From positions 1 through 64,000 of the forward strand of contig JBAMJV010011342.1 of NCBI GenBank assembly GCA_037951105.1: 64,000 nt of DNA, given 5' to 3'. This document shows, piece by piece, positions 10,402 to 20,159 of the stretch. The notes under the pieces were generated by a model. The model worked only from the letters and a program-made list of their open reading frames with translations. It was not told the origin of the DNA and did not search any database. This DNA is from Echinarachnius parma (Eukaryota > Echinodermata > Echinoidea > Clypeasteroida > Echinarachniidae). Each line of letters begins with the position of its first letter. The stretch's first letter is position 1. Both the position numbers and the translations under genes were made by a program.

Positions 10402-10526
10402 GTAACCTTGGTAGAGTGGACTACATCACAGAGCACGAGTATGACCTGTTTGTCAGACCCGACACATGCAACCCGAGGTTCAGAGTCTGGTTCAATTTCA
10501 CCGTGGACAATGTCAAGACAGATCAG
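10402..10526 (+). CDS. AGBL4: CCP6 (AGBL4-like), coding exon 3
   Basis: The exon lies between acceptor TTATACAG and donor CAG|GTCAGA. It completes glycine 50 and encodes NLGRVDYITEHEYDLFVRPD and then TCNPRFRVWFNFTVDNVKTDQ, residues 51-91, ending in phase 0. The block RPDTCNPRFRVWFNFTVxNV is nearly invariant in CCP6 and lies in the N-terminal beta domain that precedes the peptidase domain. The donor is weak because it has C at +3. Phase 0 is confirmed because exon 4 resumes with RVIFN. The close upstream copy at 10175 is described separately. Confidence 0.95.
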
Positions 10527-10547
10527 GTCAGACCATTTATTGAATTC

Positions 10548-10625
10548 TTGTGATAATAATAATAATATGAACATTTATATACCGCAGCTAGTATAAATAT
10601 ACAGTATACTCTACTGCGCTTAAAT
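10548..10625 (-). repeat. SINE-tail-like fragment
   Basis: The fragment reads (ATA)n-tgaacatttatataccgcag...ctactgcgctt. Similar fragments lie at 16038-16110 and, in the other direction, 23525-23585 (ctgcgctatataaatgtaca). They resemble the 3' end of the tRNA-headed SINE at 14585-14930 (tgcgctatataaaa then an ATT repeat), so they are probably tails of related SINEs. Confidence 0.5.
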
Positions 10626-10680
10626 AATTATGGAATTATTATTAACCATGGTCATCAGGTACATTTTAAACCAACACAAT

Positions 10681-11250
10681 GGGCCGTATGCATAAAAACA
10701 AGCAAAAGCTTTTGCTTACAAGCACAAGCAATTGCTTACTGCTCGTAAGCAATTGCTAACCAAACAAGCAATTGCTTAAAACCGTATGCATAAAACGAAC
10801 CTTTTACTTGTCTTGATAAGCAATTGCTTGCGTTTTTTCAAGCACCTCCAGACCAGCTTAAACTCTTGCTTACTAAAGACATTCGCGTTTTAGAATCAAG
10901 TTTTCATACCGTTTCAGGATGATTTAGAACTCCTGGTACCAGAGGTTATGTTGTGATTACATATTTAATCAAATGGCTGTTATTTTAGACATTTATATCC
11001 ATGTAGGCAATTTTGTTCATGATTTGAAAATATTTGCGTAAGAAAAATACTGTTGCCAGGTCGGGCACGACCAGGGAAAGCTGCTATGCAAGGGACTACA
11101 CGACGTTTGCATACACTACGAATCCCCTTTGTTGTCATGCAGTGCGATGTTCGCACAACCGTAACGAGGCTTTGTTCAACACGTAAGCAATGGCTTAGGC
11201 AGTGTAAGCAAAAGGTTACAGCACAAGCAAAAGCTTATGCATACGAAATT
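10681..11250. mobile_element. Foldback element rich in AAGCAATTGCTT palindromes
   Basis: The left end gggccgtatgcataaaaaca is mirrored by cttatgcatacg near 11248. The 12-bp palindrome AAGCAATTGCTT and close variants recur many times on both sides, at about 10725-10830 and again at 11183-11245. The centre, about 10850-11180, is non-repetitive. A related stretch continues to about 11300. No coding content is seen. Confidence 0.6.
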
Positions 11251-11496
11251 AAGCAATTGCATGAACTTGATCTTTTTCTTGACAAGCTCTTGCTTGTGTC
11301 AGCTGAGTATTTAGCGAGGACTCTACAAAATGGCCTTTTTCTGTTTCTAAGAAAATAGCTTGTCCCAAATCATCCTCTACTTCCCCAATTCCGGTACATT
11401 AGGAAAAGAGCATTCAATTGGTCCTTATTATTAACAAAATTAAAGGGATAAGAATGCTGGAATTTGTGCTGACTGTTACTTAAGCCTCCACACTAA

Positions 11497-11758
11497 CTGT
11501 TTTCCCGAGTGGCCCGTTCGGGCAAGTAAAATCATAACTTTTTTTCAAATTTGACTTGCCCAAACTGAAGGTTTACTTGCCCGCTTACTTCTAGAAGAGA
11601 TTTTAACCTAAGGAATTACAATGTTCTCTCATAGTTGACCAATAATTTAGTTGCCCGATCAGGCAATCAAACTTTGGCATTTATGATATTTTACTTGCCC
11701 GACATCATCTTTTACTTTCCCCGGGCAATAGGGCAAGTGCTAGTTTCGAGCCCTGCTG
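11497..11758 (+). mobile_element. R6 repeat, copy 2
   Basis: The copy contains gtggcccgttcgggcaagta, 'acttgcccaaactgaaggtttacttgcccg' and a closing 'gggcaa...gtttcgagccctg'. The motif 'cgggcaa...cgagccctg' also ends the copies near 34010 and 40284. It lies in the intron between exons 3 and 4. Confidence 0.55.
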
Positions 11759-12120
11759 TTACTGATAAGTTCATAATTCATTTCACTTCTAGTCTTATAT
11801 TTCCTCTTGGGTGTTACAAAACCGCTACGGCTTGTAATGAAGATATTAATTACTTGTTCTAGGCCCCATTGCAGAAAGACGTGCAATCAATTAACGGCTC
11901 TTACAGGTATTTTTGGACAAAATTGTCCCAAGTAATTATCATCAATTTAACTAAAATTTGAGAATTAATATTAACATACTGATTTTCATAAAGCCATTTC
12001 ATGAGGATTTATGATCAACCATTTGGCTAATCATTGATCAATTGTACCATCAAATTAATTTGTCCTACGTACAATTAATTGTAAATCTGTGTTACTTCTT
12101 CTCTGTTCTACCTAATATAG

Positions 12121-12215
12121 CGGGTGATATTCAACGTAGTGAACTTCAGCAAGACCAAGAGCCTTTACAGGGAAGGCATGGCCCCTATGGTGAAATCAGC
12201 CAGTAGAGCGCGATG
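12121..12215 (+). CDS. AGBL4: CCP6 (AGBL4-like), coding exon 4
   Basis: The exon lies between acceptor CCTAATATAG and donor TG|GTGAGT. It encodes RVIFNVVNFSKTKSLYREGM and then APMVKSASRAR, residues 92-122, plus two bases of the tryptophan codon for residue 123. The string RVIFNxVNFSKTKSLYRxGMAPMVKS is a hallmark of the CCP N-domain. It ends in phase 2 and is completed by the first base of exon 5. A MITE begins 130 bases downstream, and a partial copy of this exon lies beyond that MITE. Confidence 0.95.
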
Positions 12216-12344
12216 GTGAGTGCAGTTAACTTTCACTCGTTTCATCGAAGTGTAACATTTCTCAACATTTTCATAACACTATGAAACAAAGCAAATACAT
12301 CCTCACTGTGTTTTACACTAGTACTATCACTTACATTCGGGGGT

Positions 12345-12711
12345 TAACCCATCAAGGACGAGAGCTATTTTAAGGCAAACTTGATCATCGTTTTCCTCTA
12401 CAAATTGACATAAAAAAAGGTGGAAAATATTTAAGACAAATATGAAGTGACTTTGGCAATTTGAATGCCAAAATCTGTTTTAAAAATATCACAATGTGTT
12501 GCCAATTTAAGGAATTTTCTAAATTTTAGCGATCTACGCGATAATAAAAATCATTAAAAAATAACTAAAGCAGGTAGAGTAACAAAATATGGCTCTAAAA
12601 ATAGAGAAATGTATGCTCTTTCTCCTTGTATACATTATATAACTTGTTATCTTGCTGAAGCATAGGACTACCAACCCACAAATATGTGGGACTCCGTCCT
12701 TGATAGGTTAA
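12345..12711 (-). mobile_element. R1 MITE, copy 1 (TTAA target duplication)
   Basis: Between TTAA (12345-12348) and TTAA (12708-12711) the ends are CCCATCAAGGACG and CGTCCTTGATAGG. The interior matches the copies at 16753, 19771 and 29067 (agagctattttaaggcaa; atatgtgggactccgtcctt). There is no transposase. It appears to have inserted at the 5' edge of the partial exon 4 copy, so its right end (ttgatag) now provides an AG just before that copy. Confidence 0.85.
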
Positions 12712-12762
12712 TTATGTTCAACATAGGAAACTTCAGGAAGACCAAGAGCTGGTACATGGAGT
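12708..12762 (+). pseudogene. Partial copy of exon 4
   Basis: The frame AGG TTA ATT ATG TTC AAC... reads RLIMFNIGNFRKTKSWYME and aligns with the exon 4 start RVIFNVVNFSKTKSLYREG, with one extra codon. The DNA block 'aacttc-g-aagaccaagagc' is almost identical. Homology fades after about 12760, so the second half and the donor are missing. Only about 46 bases of intron-like DNA separate it from the first exon 5 copy. That suggests exon 4 and exon 5 pieces were duplicated together. It is almost certainly non-functional. Confidence 0.75.
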
Positions 12763-12807
12763 TTTTAATGCTAAAGTCAGTTGATATTGTCATACGTTTC
12801 CCTGTAG

Positions 12808-12918
12808 GCAGAGATTTCCTTCAAAGGATGTGTACTGCTACCGACGTCCGGATCATCGCAAGAACTACATCATGCCATTTGCCTTCCGTTTCGACATTCA
12901 TGTACCAATTCACCTACA
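12808..12918 (+). pseudogene. First upstream copy of exon 5 (truncated, open frame)
   Basis: After acceptor CCCTGTAG the frame reads QRFPSKDVYCYRRPDHRKNY and then IMPFAFRFD. This parallels QRIPSKNVYYYRCPDHRKNYVMSFAFCFD of exon 5. A deletion of about 11 bases follows FD, after which 'catgtaccaattcacctac' still matches exon 5 DNA out of frame. The last half of the exon and the donor are absent. Changes at conserved positions (Y to C, C to R twice) argue against function. Confidence 0.85.
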
Positions 12919-13009
12919 AAAAATATTTTCATCTTTTAAGTAGATACTTAATCCTTAAGTCATTAGATATTGTAATGATTGTAGTAAATGACCTTTTATC
13001 TACCTATAG

Positions 13010-13119
13010 GCAGAGGATTGTCAGAGTGTGTACTACCGATGCCGGATCATCACAAGAATTATGTCATGTCATTTGCCTTTTGTTTGACAATTAAGGAGAT
13101 ATGTACCAATATATGCCTT
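13010..13119 (+). pseudogene. Second upstream copy of exon 5 (frameshifted)
   Basis: Acceptor CTACCTATAG is intact and the first bases (gcagaggatt) match exon 5 exactly. Deletions at about 13020 and 13040 break the frame, and a later stretch (tttgacaattaaggag) lacks exon 5 bases. Homology fades by about 13119 with no donor. The intron DNA before it also matches that before the other two copies (gatattgt-at-attgtagt), so the duplicated unit is about 205 bp and includes the intron end. Confidence 0.85.
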
Positions 13120-13217
13120 TGAGAAATACTTTCTTAAGTAGACATTTTAATATTCCTAAAACCATAAATATTGTCATAATTGTAGTTAATATACTTTAAA
13201 TTTATATCTTTCTATAG

Positions 13218-13434
13218 GCAGAGGATTCCATCAAAGAATGTATACTACTACCGATGCCCGGATCATCGCAAGAACTACGTGATGTCGTTTGCCTTCTGTT
13301 TCGACAAAGAAGAGGACACGTACCAGTTTGCCTACTGTTATCCCTACTCCTACACCAGACTACAGACATATCTGTCGGCCATCGAGAAACGCAGACTGGA
13401 CTTTGTCAAACGAGAGCTTCTATGCTTGACCGTG
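13218..13434 (+). CDS. AGBL4: CCP6 (AGBL4-like), coding exon 5
   Basis: The exon lies between acceptor TTTCTATAG and donor GTG|GTGAGT. The first G completes tryptophan 123, and the exon encodes QRIPSKNVYYYRCPDHRKNY through FAFCFDKEEDTYQFAYCYPY to RELLCLTV, residues 124-195, ending in phase 0. The strings NVYYYRCPDHRKNYVMSFAFCFD and YQFAYCYPYxYTR are strong CCP6 signatures and run from the end of the N-domain toward the peptidase domain. It is the third and only complete member of a tandem series of exon 5 copies. Confidence 0.97.
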
Positions 13435-13589
13435 GTGAGTTTCACTTTTGAATCTATTTTACAGAAATGTATACAATGTAAGCAGCAAACTTTGCTTTTG
13501 TGCTTTGATTGTGGTTTTTATAACGTTGTATGTATGAGTGGTTTGGGGTAACATTAGAAGAAGTTTTTTGAGTCTGTTTGTGAATACAT

Positions 13590-13990
13590 GCTTTGTTTTC
13601 AGGTTTGTGTGTGAGTTTGTTGATGTGTATGTGTGTGTATATTGTGTTTCTCTGTATGTTTGTGCATTTATAAGTTTGTGTGTATATATGTGTGAGAGTT
13701 TGTATGTTTCTGTGTAAGTTTGTGTGTAAGTGAGTTTGTATGTGTTTGTGTGTCTCTGGATTTCTCAAATGAGAGCTGCTGTATATCTAAACAGGTGAGT
13801 TACATTTTATATTGCATTTTAGATTTTATTGTTTGCATGTATTTGATGCTAAGTGTGTATTATTATCATATTGGGGTGTATGTGTGTGCATTTGCATGAT
13901 TGTAATATGAAAAGAGAGATTTAGTTTGTGAGGTATGTGAGTATGAAATCTTTAAACATTGATTTTAATGTGTAAGAAGTAAATATGTGT
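13590..13990. repeat. TG-rich low-complexity DNA
   Basis: Irregular tgtgtgtatgtt-type repeats give long threonine- and histidine-rich shadow frames on the minus strand. No gene is supported. Confidence 0.8.
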
Positions 13991-14181
13991 TTATGTGTGA
14001 TGAAAAGATTTAGGAGTGTAAAACTTTACTTAAATTATAATACAATACATGTTTATTTCTTTTTAACAAAAGGAAATTCATGAATAGAATAGAATAGAAT
14101 AGGTTTTTGTTTTAAACTCTTCATGTGACTGCATGTTTGTTGTGGAAAAACCGGATGACCAAATTGACACATCACAACGCC

Positions 14182-14567
14182 TTAAAGGGACTTAGTAACA
14201 TTGTCCAAATCCTCAAAATAAAATTCTAATTCTAGTGGTTCCTTTATACCTTGTTGTATTCGTATTAACAATAAAATCATGGGACAGGTTTCGGTTTTTC
14301 AAATTTCCCTTTCATTGCAAAGATATGTATGATTGAAGTATTCAGATAAGAAAAACTCTGGGCGAGTTTTTCTTCTGTGTACAAAGTGAGTGCAGTGAGT
14401 TACTGAATATCACTTTGCATTTTCGCTCATTACTTGGCCATACAATGTCCATTTGACTTGAAATTTTCACACAATACCCTGTGGACATATGAGATAACAA
14501 CAATATACATTGCATCAACCATTCATCACTTTTTGCACATGTCAACAAAGTTACTAGACCCCTTTAA
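14182..14567 (+). mobile_element. R2 MITE, copy 1 (about 386 bp, TTAA ends)
   Basis: The copy starts TTAAAGGGACTTAGTAAC and ends GTTACTAGACCCCTTTAA, imperfect inverted repeats that include TTAA. Interior landmarks are 'gtccaaatcctcaaaa', 'attaacaataaaatcatggg', 'ttcggtttttcaaatttccc' and 'gacatatgagataacaac'. Nine copies of this family occur here. No transposase is seen. Confidence 0.9.
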
Positions 14568-14584
14568 TATGTCATTTATATCGG

Positions 14585-14930
14585 GGATGGTGTGGCACGA
14601 TCTGATGGACGCTAGACTTCAAATCTAGAGGTCGTGGGTTCAAACCCAGTTGATGTCCCATCATTTATGTCCTTCAGCAAGACATTTAATCCATATATTG
14701 CTGCTCTCTACTCAGGAGTATAAATGGGTACCTGGCTGGGTGTTAATTAGCCTTGGCGCTATCATATAGCTGCTATTAGCTAGTATGCTCCCCAGGGAGT
14801 TGAGACGGTGTGCAAGATAATTGTGCGGGTATGAAGTGTACCAGTAACGACCAGGGTAATAATACAAGCGCATAGAGACGTGCACCTGCAATATGCGCTA
14901 TATAAAAATTGTGTACTACTATTATTATCA
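14585..14930 (+). mobile_element. tRNA-headed SINE
   Basis: The head has an A-box-like TGGCACGATCTGATGG and a perfect anticodon-arm hairpin (14612-14628, stem CTAGA/TCTAG, loop CTTCAAA, anticodon position TCA). A B box GGGTTCAAACCC lies at 14636-14647. The body carries 'ctctactcaggagtataaat' and 'gggtacctggctggg', and the end is tgcgctatataaaa plus an ATT repeat. This order is typical of tRNA-derived SINEs of marine invertebrates. The acceptor stem is poor, so it is not a tRNA gene. Confidence 0.8.
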
Positions 14931-15123
14931 TAAGGTTTTCTTTAAAAGTCTCTGTCATAACATTTGAAGTTTGAGTCAATGAAAGCCTGTATACAGTTAC
15001 TGCTATGTTGAAAATAGTACTTGTAAACATTTGTTTTTAGACAAGTAATTATCAAAAAAAGTATTTTTTAAAAGGTGGTATACATCTGTGTACAAGAGAT
15101 AAATGTTATATGAGGAAGATAGA

Positions 15124-15200
15124 TAAAAGAGACACAGAGAAATAGAGAGAGGGAGAGATAGAAAGAGACAGAGAAAGAGGAGGAGAGAGATGGATTAAAA
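15124..15200. repeat. GA-rich low-complexity tract
   Basis: The tract is made of (gaga)n with interruptions, giving serine-rich shadow frames on the other strand. From about 15260 to 16030 the intron is AT-rich with a G run at 15662-15676, and nothing else is recognised. Confidence 0.8.
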
Positions 15201-16371
15201 AGGGACACAGAAAGGTCACAGAAACTGGGCGACATATGTATTTCTTTTTCTTTTCGCACTTTCTTTTCTTCTTATTTCAATTATATAATTCCTTGTGTGG
15301 TCACTCTGCCATTTCAGATTTATACATTTAGCCAGGAGCAAGAATCTACTTACAGAATTCCTGCGTTATTTTTCCTCTTGATATTAAAATGGGAGAGTGC
15401 TTCCCCCAAGTGCTATTCTACTTGACTCAGAGGGTTGCTGTTAATGGTAGCTTCAAGGCATGCATTTGCAGCTAGGGTACAACAAAATAAAAACATAACA
15501 AAAGAAATAAAACAGATTTATTCTGAGGCTACTTTTCAAGCTGCCCTGGCCTGCATGAAAAAAAAAAGAAGTTATTTATTGTTTTCGCATTAAGCTCTAT
15601 GTAAATATTAATTAACTGATTTATTTATTATTTATTATTATTATTTATTTATTTTTTTTTTGGGGGGGGGGGGGGGCCTCTTAGATGTTGTCAAATCATT
15701 ATAAAAATATATTTTGTAACAAGTATCATTGTTTTTAAAATTATTTACTTTTCGGGGCTACTTTATTTTCAAGCTGGCATTCCTTAAAATGACCACTCTA
15801 ATTTTGTTTTGCATTGAATTCTCTTTATAGCAAATAACAGGAGCTCTTCTATGATTTTTGTGGGGCTCATATTGGCATACCATGTGTATTTTTGTCAATG
15901 TGTGCAGCCCTTGGCTCAGAGTTGTTTTAACAGAAAAAAATTGTCTTTAGAACTATAGAATCACAATTACATAATCAGAAAAATAATGTTGAATAGTTGA
16001 ATATTTTCAAATCATGTGATTTTTAAATGTTTTATAACAAGTAATAATAATAATAATATGAACATTTGCAGAGCGCAGCTACTATAATAAAAAAAAATGT
16101 ATATCTACTGCGCTTATAAAGAGCCCCTAGAAAGAAAAACAAACAAAACCAAGGCATGTAAACATGTTTTTTTGACGTAATTTAGTATGACTTTGTTTTT
16201 TTAATTTAAAGTTGTTAGTTCTTGGGACTTAGGAGATGAAACTTGGTTGGAGGTGAAAGTCTTTGAATTAACTTTGAAAGAACAATTCAGTGCTCATGAG
16301 CCGCTTAGAAGGAATGCTCCACAGGGAGTGGAAATGGTCTCTTTGGTGTAGCTCCCTTGAAAGCATCTACA

Positions 16372-16753
16372 TGTAGTAACATTGTCCAAATCCTTACAAC
16401 TTACTTGGAACTCTACCAGTTCTCTCATACCTTGATGTATTCTTATTAACAATATGTATGCATGGAATAGGTTTTGTTTTTTGAATTCCCGTTTCGTTAA
16501 AAAAATATTTACGATTGAAGTGTTCGGATGCTAAACAGCTCTCCACTGGATAGTCATAACTGTGTACAAAGTCAGTGCATTGAGTTAGGTAATATCATTT
16601 TGCATTTTTGCATATTTCTTGGCCAAATAACATCCATTTAATTATAAATTTATGTCCACACATTACCTTGTTGACATATGAGATCACAATGATAAATGTT
16701 GTATCAACCATTAATCATCTTTTGCACATGTCAACATTGTTACTAGATCCCTC
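16372..16753 (+). mobile_element. R2 MITE, copy 2
   Basis: The copy runs from tagtaacattgtccaaatcc to gttactagatccct. Its left TTAA end is lost. Its right end abuts R1 copy 2, which appears to have inserted at or near the R2 terminal TTAA. Confidence 0.85.
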
Positions 16754-17178
16754 CCATCAAGGATGGTATCCCACATATTTGTGGGTTGGTAGTCCTACAC
16801 TTCAGCAAGAAGATAAAAAGTTATATGAAGTATACAATGAGAAGGAGCATAAATTTCTCCATTTTTAAAGCCCTATTTTGTTACTCTACCTGCTTTAGTT
16901 ATTTTTTAATCATTTGTATTATTGCGTAGATCGCTATAATTTAGGAAAATCCTTAAATTGGCAACTGTCAATTGTGATATTTTAAAAACAGATTTCGGCA
17001 TTCAAATTGGCAACTTTGCGGCAAAGTCACTTCATATTTGTCTCAAATTGTAATTACTAAATATTTTCCACCTATTTTTACGTCATTTAAAGGTAACAAA
17101 AAATTAGGAGTTGCCAATTTGAAGAAGAAAATAATGATCAATTTTGCCTTAAAATAGCTCTCGTCCTTGATGGGTTAA
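16753..17178 (+). mobile_element. R1 MITE, copy 2
   Basis: The copy begins cccatcaaggatggtatccc with 'cacatatttgtgggttggtagtcc' and ends tcgtccttgatggg-TTAA. The left TTAA is missing, probably lost in a small deletion at the junction with the R2 copy. Confidence 0.85.
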
Positions 17179-17326
17179 AGCTTAGGAACAGCCAACAGGT
17201 AAAAAAAAGTTGTAAATAATTGTTAATTTCGCCTTGATTCTGCTACAATTTGAATATCTGTCCTTCCTCAGCTCAGCATCACATTCAATCAATAACGTGG
17301 CGCTGCTACAGTTGAATCTCCTCTTG

Positions 17327-17592
17327 TTAAAGGCCTGGTCACATATCACCGGATAGCGTAAACGGATGCCCGACGAATAGAAAATGTGCGAAGTCAAATT
17401 ATCGGTTGGTGAAAGTCGTCTCCATTGCTTCACGCACAAAACATTCCACCGGATAGAACAACAAACATCGCCTGACAAGGCACGGACAAGAAACGCATAC
17501 GAACGGAATGGAACGGAGACGAACGGATTGAAAATGTTACTCTCTGTCGGGCATCCGTTTGTGCTATCCGGTGATATGTGACCGGGCCTTTA
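17327..17592. mobile_element. Foldback element with ATCACCGGATAGC arms
   Basis: The left arm is TTAAAGGCCTGGTCACATAT followed by caccggatagcgtaaacggatgccc. The right arm is its reverse complement with few mismatches, ending ggtgatatgtgaccgggcct. Arms are about 45 bp in an element of about 265 bp, and the left end carries TTAA. Short forward and reverse 'acggat' motifs fill the interior. Confidence 0.85.
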
Positions 17593-18085
17593 TGAATGGA
17601 AAGTGGGAAAACAAATTATGCTGCTTATTTAGAATTTAACAATTTAAAAATGGCGTAAGCCTCAGACAGTGAGTTTATTTGCATCAGATTCTCTCCAGAG
17701 TGATAGATGTGATTTAAGTGAGACTGATGAATTAAACTTGGCACTATTTCTTTGCCCGCAAATGAGAGTCCACTCTCATGGCCAGACTCCAAACCCGTAA
17801 TTGTGATCGTTGCAACCATTAACCAATGCTAGTGAAAAAAAAAAGTGCTGGCAATCCAAGGTAGGAAATACACAGGGGCTAAGGGCGATTGTGCCCCCTT
17901 ATTTTCAAAATAGCCCCCTGAAATCAGTATTAGGTAGCACCTAAAATTACCATTATAGGGTATAATGTGAAATAATTTGATATCTATCAGATAGAAAAAG
18001 TAGCCCCCTGAAATTAAAAATAAATTATTTCCCTGTGGCAATCTGAAGGAAGGTACTGCAACACGTACGTGTACAGCCCTACGGC

Positions 18086-18473
18086 TTAAAGGGATCTAGT
18101 AACTTTGTTGACATGTGCAAAAAGTGATGAATGGTTGATACAATGCATATTGTTGTTATCTCATATGTCCACAGGGTATTGTGTGAAAATTTCAAGTCAA
18201 ATGGACATTGCATGGCCAATTAATGAGCGAAAATGCAAAGTGATATTCACTAACTCACTGCACTCACTTCGTACACGATAAGAAAAACTCCACCGGAGTT
18301 TTTCTTATCTGAATACTTCGATCGTACATATCTTTGTAACGAAAGGGAAATTTGAAAAACCGAAACCTGTCCCATGATTTTATTGTTAATACGAATACAA
18401 CAAGGTATGAGGGAACCGCTAGAATTAAAATTTTAATTTTGAGGATTTGGACAATGTTACTAAGTCCCTTTAA
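18086..18473 (-). mobile_element. R2 MITE, copy 3
   Basis: This full copy in inverse orientation starts TTAAAGGGATCTAGTAACTT and ends GTTACTAAGTCCCTTTAA. It contains an internal hairpin 'gataagaaaaactccaccgg / agtttttcttatc' near 18278-18310. Confidence 0.9.
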
Positions 18474-18479
18474 GTGTTA

Positions 18480-19420
18480 TGAGTCACGTTCCAGACCTAC
18501 CACTGACAAACATTTAGATATGCCCCTTTGGCAAGTCTGCAAATATTAAAAGATTTCTTAGAAAAGTACATCAGTCTTGCCAAATTTTTATCATTTTACG
18601 TGACAAAGCTCCTTTCAAAAGTGCAAATTTTGTTGATTAAATTCTAAAATGATGATTGAGGTTGTGAAAAAATACGAGACTTCTTGAAAATAGTTTTCCA
18701 AATGACTATCTAGATAAAAGCAAACAAATGAACAAATTAAAGTCGAAGGGAAGGGATTTAAATTTATAACATATTATCGTCCTTCATCTAGAATGTATGA
18801 AAGGAGCGCACAATTAAATAGAAAGTTGTAAGATTTTAAGTATCTAATCATGAAGAGAGAGAATAGAAACGAGAAAAGGAATGAGAGAGAGAGGGGAGGG
18901 GGGGGGGGGGGAGTGGCTTTAGTAGTTTGCTGCATTTGCTGGGGGTAATTATGGCTATCGGTCAAAATATAACACACAATATTTATAAATGATGTACAAC
19001 AAAAAAATTGTGCTGAGCAGACAAAAGGTTGTAGAGACAATCATTATAAGAAAAGTGGATGACATTTCCTTAAATTTAAGGTCCTTTTTTTATATCCAAC
19101 TCCATTGAAGAAAGAGAATTTATAAAGGACTCTCACCACAGGGAACCTTATTCTTCATTGGTTTGGAAATATTAAATAATGTGAAAATCAGGCAATTAAT
19201 GTTCATCAATTTGCTAAATATGTGAAAATGAGGTGATTACGAAGAAAAACAATTTGCCCAATAATGTGAAATTGGGCAATTACTCTTGATTCTATATGCC
19301 AAATATACATTACTAGGTCATTTCATTATAAAACAAAACAAAGCGATTATGTGAATTTAGTTGTACAGGCATTATGTATCTAACAAGTTAAATGGTTATT
19401 TTAACTATGTCGACAAATGC
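18480..19420. other. AT-rich intron DNA with a G run
   Basis: Nothing is recognised apart from an agagagag tract followed by a G run at about 18880-18912, and a weak repeat of 'aatatgtgaaaatgaggtgatta'-like motifs at 19170-19280. Confidence 0.5.
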
Positions 19421-19423
19421 AAT

Positions 19424-19742
19424 TTAAAGTAACATTGGGGAGATAAAAATGGGTAATCTGATATGTCCACTGAGTGATCTAAACAAATTCCATGTTAAAT
19501 AGATCCGTTAAATGGCCGAGTAATGACCAAAAATGCAAAGTGATATCTGCTAACTCATTGCAATAACTTTGTACACAGTTGACAATCTCCCAAGGAGACT
19601 TGTAACATTCAAACATTTTATTCATGAATATCTTTATAATGAAAGAGAAATTTGAAAAACCAAAACACATATCATGCTTCTATAGAACGAGGTATGTAAG
19701 TAAGTTTTGTGGATTTTGACAATGTTACTAGACCCCTTTAAA
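19424..19742 (-). mobile_element. R2 MITE, copy 4 (divergent)
   Basis: This is a shorter, divergent copy in inverse orientation. Landmarks are 'ctgatatgtccactgag', 'aaaatgcaaagtgatat' and the closing 'gacaatgttactagacccct' plus ttaa. Confidence 0.8.
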
Positions 19743-19770
19743 AGTGTTGGGCAAGTGGTTCTGTCTGTTT

Positions 19771-20157
19771 ATAACCCATCAAGGATGGAGTCCCACATAT
19801 TTGTGGGTTGGTAGTCCTACAAGGAGAAAAGGCATAAATTTCTCTATTTTTAAAGCTCTATTTGGTTACTCTACCTGCTTTAGTTATTTTTTAATCATTT
19901 TTTATTATAGCATAGATCGCTATAATGTAGACAAATCCTTAAATTGGCAACACATTGTGATTGTTTAAAAACAGATTTCGGCATTCAAATTGGCAAGTTT
20001 GCGGCAAAGTCACTTCATATATGTCTTAAATTGTAATTACTAAATATTTTCCATCTATTTTTATGTCATTAAAAGGTAGAAACAAATTAGGCGATGCCAA
20101 TTTGTAGAGGAAAATAATGATCAATTTTGCCTTAAAAAAGCTCTCATCCATGATGGG
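19771..20157 (+). mobile_element. R1 MITE, copy 3
   Basis: The copy begins aacccatcaaggatggagtc and ends agctctcatccatgatggg. Flanks do not show a clean TTAN duplication, so the insertion site has changed or the copy is old. Confidence 0.85.
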
Positions 20158-20159
20158 AA

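Noticed and set aside
13454..13768. 104-residue minus-strand frame rich in T, H and N
   Set aside because: It is the complement of TG-rich low-complexity intron DNA between exon 5 and the first MITE.
14587..14660. Possible tRNA gene with TCA anticodon
   Set aside because: The acceptor stem does not pair and the segment continues into a SINE body; it is a tRNA-derived SINE head.
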